From Anaerolineaceae bacterium (lineage in GTDB: Bacteria > Chloroflexota > Anaerolineae > Anaerolineales > Villigracilaceae), in the NCBI GenBank assembly GCA_022181005.1, contig BQMV01000258.1:1-7841 (forward strand): 7,841 nt of DNA, given 5' to 3'. The notes beneath the pieces are model-generated. The model was not told where the DNA came from and ran no database searches. It was given only the letters and a program-made list of their open reading frames with translations. This document shows, in pieces, positions 5,004 through 7,841 of this stretch. The first letter of the stretch is position 1, and each line of letters starts with the position of its first letter. The translations under genes were made by a program, and so were the position numbers.

Positions 5004-6668
5004 TCACGGCGTCGGAATGGACATCGGCGTGAGCGTGGGCGTGATCGCCGGGACGGGAGTCGGGATCGGCGGCGTCCAACCGCTGTAATAAAAGTAATCG
5101 TTCAGGAATTCAGCCCGCTCGGCTTCGTTCATCCAACGCGGACGCGAGTAATCTTCCAACATGGCGGTCAACAATTCCACGCCGATCAATCTGCCGTTAT
5201 AAATCGCATAGCGATCTATAAACTCGCGGCGGATTCCGCGCGGCATCCAACTCTGATCGCCCATCTGGTCGAAGAACAGATTCCCCAGCCCGTAGTGAAT
5301 GAACGCCTCGCCATAGAACTCCATCTTTTGCGCGTAATGCGCCTGACTGCCGCTGATCACGGACGCGCCCGCGTCCGCCATCGCGCGGAAGTCCCTCATC
5401 TGTTGAGGGCTGGGCTGCGAGTCATAACTTTCATTCCATTGGAAGGTTGAAATAACAACATATCCTTGCGCTGTCAAAGCGGCGATTTCCGCCGCAAGAT
5501 ATTTAAAATCGCATGGCGCGGCGCCGGGACGATAATCACGCGCGGTCGGGAAGCGATCCACATCGGGTTTGTTGCAGCCGATGAACGCAATTTTATTTCC
5601 ATTCACGTCGAACAAAGCAGGCTTGAGCGCGTCTTGTAAATCTGCGCCGCCGCCAAAATAGGGCAGGTTATGCCGCTTGTAAATTTCAATGGTTTCCAAC
5701 ATGCCGCGCGCGCCGCGATCGGCAAAGTGGTTGCCGGTCAGTTCAATTACATCGGCGCCCACGTCCAAAAACAACGCCATATATTTCGGGTCGCTGCAAA
5801 AGACCAGCGCAACTTGATCGGGTTTGGGAAATGTGCAACCGGTAAAGAACGGGATTTCATTGCTAATATGCGTGATATCCGCCTCGCGCAACGCATCGCG
5901 AATTTTTTCACCGGGATACGTCGCGCCTTTATATTCCATCGTCAGCGCAGTGGCGCGCACAAGGGCAGTAACGCCTGTCATGATCACGGTCGTCAATTTC
6001 GACGGGTCATAATTTGAGGTCAATGGCTCAAGGGCGGCGGAAGATTGAAGCGTGAAATCAACGGCAAGCGGATACGATGCGCGCTCAAAATCTTTACGAA
6101 TCGGCGACTGTCCGTCAATCGTCAACGTTTTCCACTGAGGTTGGAGATCTTCAAAAGGGATAATCGCCCACGCCGATTGACTCCACGCTTGCGCGAGCAA
6201 ATCATTCATCGGAACAATTCGAACGGAATTTGAAGCCGGCTCGCCCCATGCAACGCTCAACGCCGCGCGCGTAGATCCGTCCATCAACAGCGGCGCGTTA
6301 TCAAGCGGCGCATCGCCCGACCAAGCGCCGCGCAATTGATCGAACGTCACGCCGTCCGCAACAGTAGGAAACGGCGCGACAAGCGCATAGATCCATTGAA
6401 TTTTCGTCTCGCTGAAATTTGAGTTTGGAACGACCAACGCCGACGCGTCAAGAACGTACTCCGGCAAATTTAATTCTCGCGCCCGTTCGCGCAACAAGGC
6501 TGGGACAGAATCTCCAACGCGAGAATCCAACGTCGCAGCAACCGATTGCGTTGGCGTAGAAATTTGTGCGTTCGTTGCCGTCGGACTAGGTTGAAACGCA
6601 GGAGTCGTCGGCGCGCAAGCGGAGAGCGCAAAAAGCGCCGTGGATATAAGCGCGAAGTATTTTCTCAT
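5004..6668 (-). CDS. CapA-family lipoprotein with N-terminal solute-binding-like domain
   Basis: An exported lipoprotein of 554 aa with lipobox L15-S-A-C18 and a Thr/Pro/Gln linker to about 45. Residues about 50-208 resemble a PstS/solute-binding-like domain (WIYALVAPFPTVADGVTFDQLRGAWSG, SAWAIIPFEDLQPQWK, YPLAVDF). Residues about 226-500 are a CapA/PgsA-type metallophosphatase-like domain (poly-gamma-glutamate or capsule family). Seen there are ADITHISNE, GADVIELTGNHFADRG, NGNKIAFIGCNKPD, DAGASVISGSQAH and FIHYGLGNLFFDQ. Several expected metal residues are changed: GD to GV at 232-233, the HWG His to Gln410, and GHHPH to GSQAH with Gln442. C278, C291, C365 and C386 could form disulfides outside the cell. 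The C-terminus is a Thr/Pro tail. It lies 38 bp after menC but has its own TATAAT nine bases before the ATG. Family placement is firm; enzymatic activity is doubtful. Confidence 0.92.
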   Translation of the reverse strand: MRKYFALISTALFALSACAPTTPAFQPSPTATNAQISTPTQSVAATLDSRVGDSVPALLRERARELNLPEYVLDASALVVPNSNFSETKIQWIYALVAPFPTVADGVTFDQLRGAWSGDAPLDNAPLLMDGSTRAALSVAWGEPASNSVRIVPMNDLLAQAWSQSAWAIIPFEDLQPQWKTLTIDGQSPIRKDFERASYPLAVDFTLQSSAALEPLTSNYDPSKLTTVIMTGVTALVRATALTMEYKGATYPGEKIRDALREADITHISNEIPFFTGCTFPKPDQVALVFCSDPKYMALFLDVGADVIELTGNHFADRGARGMLETIEIYKRHNLPYFGGGADLQDALKPALFDVNGNKIAFIGCNKPDVDRFPTARDYRPGAAPCDFKYLAAEIAALTAQGYVVISTFQWNESYDSQPSPQQMRDFRAMADAGASVISGSQAHYAQKMEFYGEAFIHYGLGNLFFDQMGDQSWMPRGIRREFIDRYAIYNGRLIGVELLTAMLEDYSRPRWMNEAERAEFLNDYFYYSGWTPPIPTPVPAITPTLTPMSIPTP

Positions 6669-6677
6669 AGCGGCGCG

Positions 6678-6683
6678 ATTATA
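6678..6683 (-). promoter_or_regulatory. -10 box (TATAAT) of the CapA-like gene, near-leaderless
   Basis: A perfect TATAAT on the minus strand, inside the 38-bp gap after the menC stop codon. Nine bases separate it from the ATG at 6668 and no Shine-Dalgarno is present. It suggests the CapA-like gene can be transcribed independently of menC. The -35 region would fall at the menC stop and is not consensus. Confidence 0.65.
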
Positions 6684-6706
6684 CTCCCCTGCTTGTTTTA
6701 AGTCCG

Positions 6707-7816
6707 TTACGCTGCAATCGTCAATTCCGCCAACGTAAATTCTTTTAGCGCTTTCTCATCAATCGTTACGCCCAAACCGGGAGCGATCGGCGCGTCAATA
6801 GCGCTGTCGCTGTTCAGCGCAAAGCGTTCATGCGTAATGTCGCGGAGGTAGTAACGATCGGAAGCGGAAATATCGCCGGGCAGAACAAAACCGGGCAAGG
6901 TCGCCAGCGCGAGGTTCGAGGCGCGTCCGATTCCCGTTTCGAGCATTCCGCCGCACCAGACCGGCGTATCATGCGCAAGACAATAATCGTGAACGGCGAT
7001 CGCCTGACTTAACCCGCCGACGCGGCTGGGTTTAATGTTGATGATTTTGCAGGCTTTCATCTCCAAAGCGTAACGCGCATGGCGCGGCGTTACAACGCTT
7101 TCGTCTAGGCAGATCGGCGTTTTGAATTCGGCTTGCAGCAAACGATGATCCCAAATATCGTCTTCGAACAACGGTTGTTCGATCAGAAGCAGATTCAGGT
7201 CGTCCAGCGGCTTCAACGCCCGCGCCGATTCCAACGTGTACGCCGAGTTCGCGTCCACTTGCAAGCGCAGATCGGGAAACGCCTTGCGCACGGCGAATGT
7301 TTCCTCAACTTCGCGCCCCGGCTTGATCTTAATCTTCACGCGGCGGTATCCGCGTTCCAAATATGACTCGACGGTTCTCGTCAGCGCCGAGGCGGATTCT
7401 TGAATTCCAATAGAAACGCCCACTTCTACGCTGTCGCGCGTCCCGCCAAACAGATCTTTTAATGATTTACCTTCGCGCTTCCCAATTAAATCCCACACCG
7501 CCATTTCAACGCCCGCTTTAGCGAAATGATGTCCGCGAATCGGCGCAACGCGAGATTGGAAATCCGCCGCGTCTGCCAGAGCTTGCCCGACGATCAGCGG
7601 CGCGACAAACTCTTTGAGGATATGCCACGCCGTACCAGATGTTTCATAACTATAACCCGGCTCGCGCGACGCAACACATTCGCCGTAGCCGCTCAGTCCG
7701 TCGGCGCGCAGTTCAACAATAATGCATTCGCGCATGGTTTCGCGTCCAAACGAAGTTTCGAACGGCGCGACCAACGGCATAGAGACATGATAGAGCGTTA
7801 AAGAAGAGATTTTCAT
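6707..7816 (-). CDS. menC: o-Succinylbenzoate synthase (MenC type, enolase superfamily)
   Basis: A cytoplasmic Mg-dependent enzyme of 369 aa, full length for the OSBS/N-succinylamino acid racemase group. MenC dehydrates SHCHC to o-succinylbenzoate in menaquinone synthesis. The N-terminal capping domain (about 1-125) contains the AGVEMAVWDLIGK helix. The barrel shows the Lys motif K161-I-K163, metal ligands D188 (QVDAN), E213 (LIEQPL) and D238 (ICLDES), and the second catalytic Lys K262 (NIKPSRVGG). It also carries the group signature VWCGGMLETGIGRASNLALATLPGF and LPGDISAS. Enzymes of this clade are often promiscuous N-succinylamino acid racemases, so either activity or both is possible; no other men genes are in view to decide. 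The ATG at 7816 is preceded by GGTGA at six bases. The promoter lies beyond the insert end, so it may be part of a larger operon cut by the fragment boundary. Confidence 0.94.
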   Translation of the reverse strand: MKISSLTLYHVSMPLVAPFETSFGRETMRECIIVELRADGLSGYGECVASREPGYSYETSGTAWHILKEFVAPLIVGQALADAADFQSRVAPIRGHHFAKAGVEMAVWDLIGKREGKSLKDLFGGTRDSVEVGVSIGIQESASALTRTVESYLERGYRRVKIKIKPGREVEETFAVRKAFPDLRLQVDANSAYTLESARALKPLDDLNLLLIEQPLFEDDIWDHRLLQAEFKTPICLDESVVTPRHARYALEMKACKIINIKPSRVGGLSQAIAVHDYCLAHDTPVWCGGMLETGIGRASNLALATLPGFVLPGDISASDRYYLRDITHERFALNSDSAIDAPIAPGLGVTIDEKALKEFTLAELTIAA

Positions 7817-7822
7817 AAGGTT

Positions 7823-7827
7823 TCACC
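7823..7827 (-). promoter_or_regulatory. Shine-Dalgarno-like site (GGTGA) of menC
   Basis: GGTGA on the minus strand lies six bases before the ATG at 7816, a workable though not perfect ribosome-binding site. It sits only a few bases from the adapter junction. Confidence 0.5.
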
Positions 7828-7829
7828 AT

Positions 7830-7841
7830 AGATCGGAAGAG
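7830..7841 (+). other. Illumina adapter start (not genomic)
   Basis: The last 12 bases equal the first 12 bases of the standard TruSeq read-through adapter, and they are the exact reverse complement of bases 64-75 at the other end. Base 7830 could be either genomic or adapter. The insert therefore ends at about 7829. Confidence 0.93.

Noticed and set aside
76..7829. A novel defence, mobile or biosynthetic system
   Set aside because: The genes are two unrelated metabolic enzymes, three exported envelope proteins, a DUF309 protein and one unknown membrane protein; no transposase, integrase, nuclease or repeat array links them.

Overview
The window looks like one long fragment of an uncultured bacterium, most probably an Anaerolineae member of the Chloroflexota. 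This is an inference from protein style: exported proteins with long Thr/Pro tracts after the lipobox or membrane anchor, a zinc-ribbon/transmembrane/LysM architecture, and a solute-binding-like domain fused to a CapA domain. No rRNA, tRNA, CRISPR array or mobile element was found. Illumina adapter sequence sits at both ends (a near-exact copy up to base 75, and the first 12 adapter bases at 7830-7841), so the biological insert is about 76-7829 and nothing outside that should be read as genome.

Layout. Bases 76-2644 hold a minus-strand pair: a bifunctional formimidoyltransferase-cyclodeaminase followed 36 bp downstream by an M23 peptidase lipoprotein. A divergent intergenic region with a promoter on each strand leads to a plus-strand gene for a zinc-ribbon, membrane-anchored, double-LysM protein (2770-3927). 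A strong rho-independent terminator at 3950-3991 closes it. Next comes a minus-strand six-helix membrane protein of unknown function (4013-4507), divergent from a small plus-strand DUF309 protein (4566-4967). The right part is a second minus-strand pair: o-succinylbenzoate synthase (MenC-type, 6707-7816) followed by a CapA-family lipoprotein (5004-6668).

How the genes fit together. There is no single pathway. Two enzymes are cytoplasmic housekeeping functions: histidine or formimino-glutamate to folate C1 transfer, and menaquinone or N-succinyl amino acid chemistry. Three proteins are exported or membrane anchored and act at the cell surface: the M23 peptidase, the LysM protein and the CapA-like protein. 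I see no convincing undescribed multi-gene system.

The most interesting signal is in gene starts. Three of the six assessable genes have a perfect TATAAT box 9-10 nt before the start codon and no Shine-Dalgarno, which implies leaderless or nearly leaderless mRNAs. The other three have Shine-Dalgarno-like sites. This pattern moves two starts well inside the longest open frames. Other points worth a look are substitutions at metal-site positions in the CapA-like protein and in the M23 peptidase.
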